29,910 nucleotides of DNA from a virus. Location: positions 1-29,910 of IMG/VR virus record IMGVR_UViG_3300025120_000337; one strand, written 5' to 3'. Below, piece by piece: positions 29,528 to 29,910 of this stretch; the stretch's first letter is position 1; every line of letters begins with the position of its first letter. Both the position numbers and the translations under genes were made by a program. The notes beneath the pieces were generated by a model. The model was not told the DNA's origin. It was given only the letters and a program-made list of their open reading frames with translations, and searched no databases.

Positions 29528-29910
29528 ATGGCTAATATTTATAGCATGACACCAGGAGAAACAGTTCAGGGTACATCCATCAATGTTGATAGACGAATTT
29601 TCAACTTTGGTGAGAGAGTAGCTGAGTTAGCTCCTAACCAATCACCTTTCTTCACTTATTTGTCAAATGTATCAAAAATACCTACAGACGACCCTGTATT
29701 TAAATTTTTAGAACAAAGACACCAATATCAAAGACGTAACTTTGCATTGCAAGCAGCAGTAGTATCTGATGTTTACGGCGGAAGCGGTACTGGATTCAAT
29801 ATTGTATCTGGTAAGGAATTTGATGTTGATTGTGGCTATGATAAATTCGGTAGAGAAGTGGCAGATCAACAACCTAACTTTTTGTTAGAGAACCAAATTA
29901 TTGCTGTTCA
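29528..29910 (+). CDS. Major capsid protein, N-terminal part (cut by window end)
   Basis: ATG 29528 follows AAGGAG (AAGGAGATGTAAAGATG). 127 codons are visible, beginning MANIYSMTPGETVQGTSI. N-arm residues are followed by NVDRRIFNFGERVAELAPNQSPFFTYLSNVSKIPTDDPVFKFLEQRH, typical of HK97-fold coat proteins in podovirus-like phages. Position directly after the scaffold-like gene is canonical. The rest lies outside the window. Confidence 0.85.
   Translation, partial: MANIYSMTPGETVQGTSINVDRRIFNFGERVAELAPNQSPFFTYLSNVSKIPTDDPVFKFLEQRHQYQRRNFALQAAVVSDVYGGSGTGFNIVSGKEFDVDCGYDKFGREVADQQPNFLLENQIIAV

Noticed and set aside
1-29910. CRISPR array, IS element, integrase or attachment sites
   Set aside because: No regularly spaced repeat series, transposase, recombinase or att-like tRNA remnant was seen.

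Overview
The window is an AT-rich piece of a tailed double-stranded DNA phage genome. It carries a terminase pair, a P22-like portal, a scaffold-like protein, the start of a major capsid protein, a T4-type lysozyme, ejection-type internal virion proteins and a replication block of AEP primase-helicase, SSB and annealing protein. Shine-Dalgarno sites (AGGAG, GGAGG) are frequent. There is no integrase, transposase, tRNA, rRNA or CRISPR. The low GC, podovirus-like gene set and giant virion gene would fit a phage of a low-GC marine bacterium, but the host cannot be fixed from this sequence.

Layout. (1) Positions 1-12090, rightward: the end of a tail protein, two small proteins, lysozyme, a repeat-bearing small protein, two internal-virion-like proteins and one 3071-residue giant protein, mostly joined by TAATG stop-start overlaps. 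(2) Positions 12075-12286: the convergent junction, with terminator-like elements and two long stem-loops. (3) Positions 12287-23164, leftward: an early/middle block. In transcription order (right to left) it holds small proteins, a MazG-like protein, a ubiquitin-like protein ending in GG, an E2-like protein, a JAMM protease, an E1/ThiF-like protein, a zinc-binding protein, a Rad52/ERF-like annealing protein, SSB, primase-helicase, a PDDEXK nuclease and two tiny genes. (4) Positions 23165-23285: a divergent control region with a promoter and a palindrome. (5) Positions 23286-29910, rightward: two small genes, TerS, a 36-residue gene, TerL, an internal promoter, portal, scaffold-like protein and a partial major capsid protein. 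The window ends in capsid and begins in tail, so the missing part of the genome probably encodes the remaining head and tail proteins.

The main discovery candidate is the contiguous leftward cassette Ubl - E2-like - JAMM protease - E1-like at 17024-20721. It has the same component order as the bacterial antiphage Bil (ISG15-like conjugation) operons, but here it sits among the replication genes of a phage. Separately, the giant virion protein contains an Arg-x-Pro ... Ala-Asp-x-Asp-x-Asp arrangement resembling the catalytic barrel of double-psi beta-barrel RNA polymerases, so it may be an ejected RNA polymerase. A third theme is a set of long perfect inverted repeats (7-14 bp arms, loops up to about 110 nt) in almost every gap of the leftward block, which suggests structured RNAs or processing sites.
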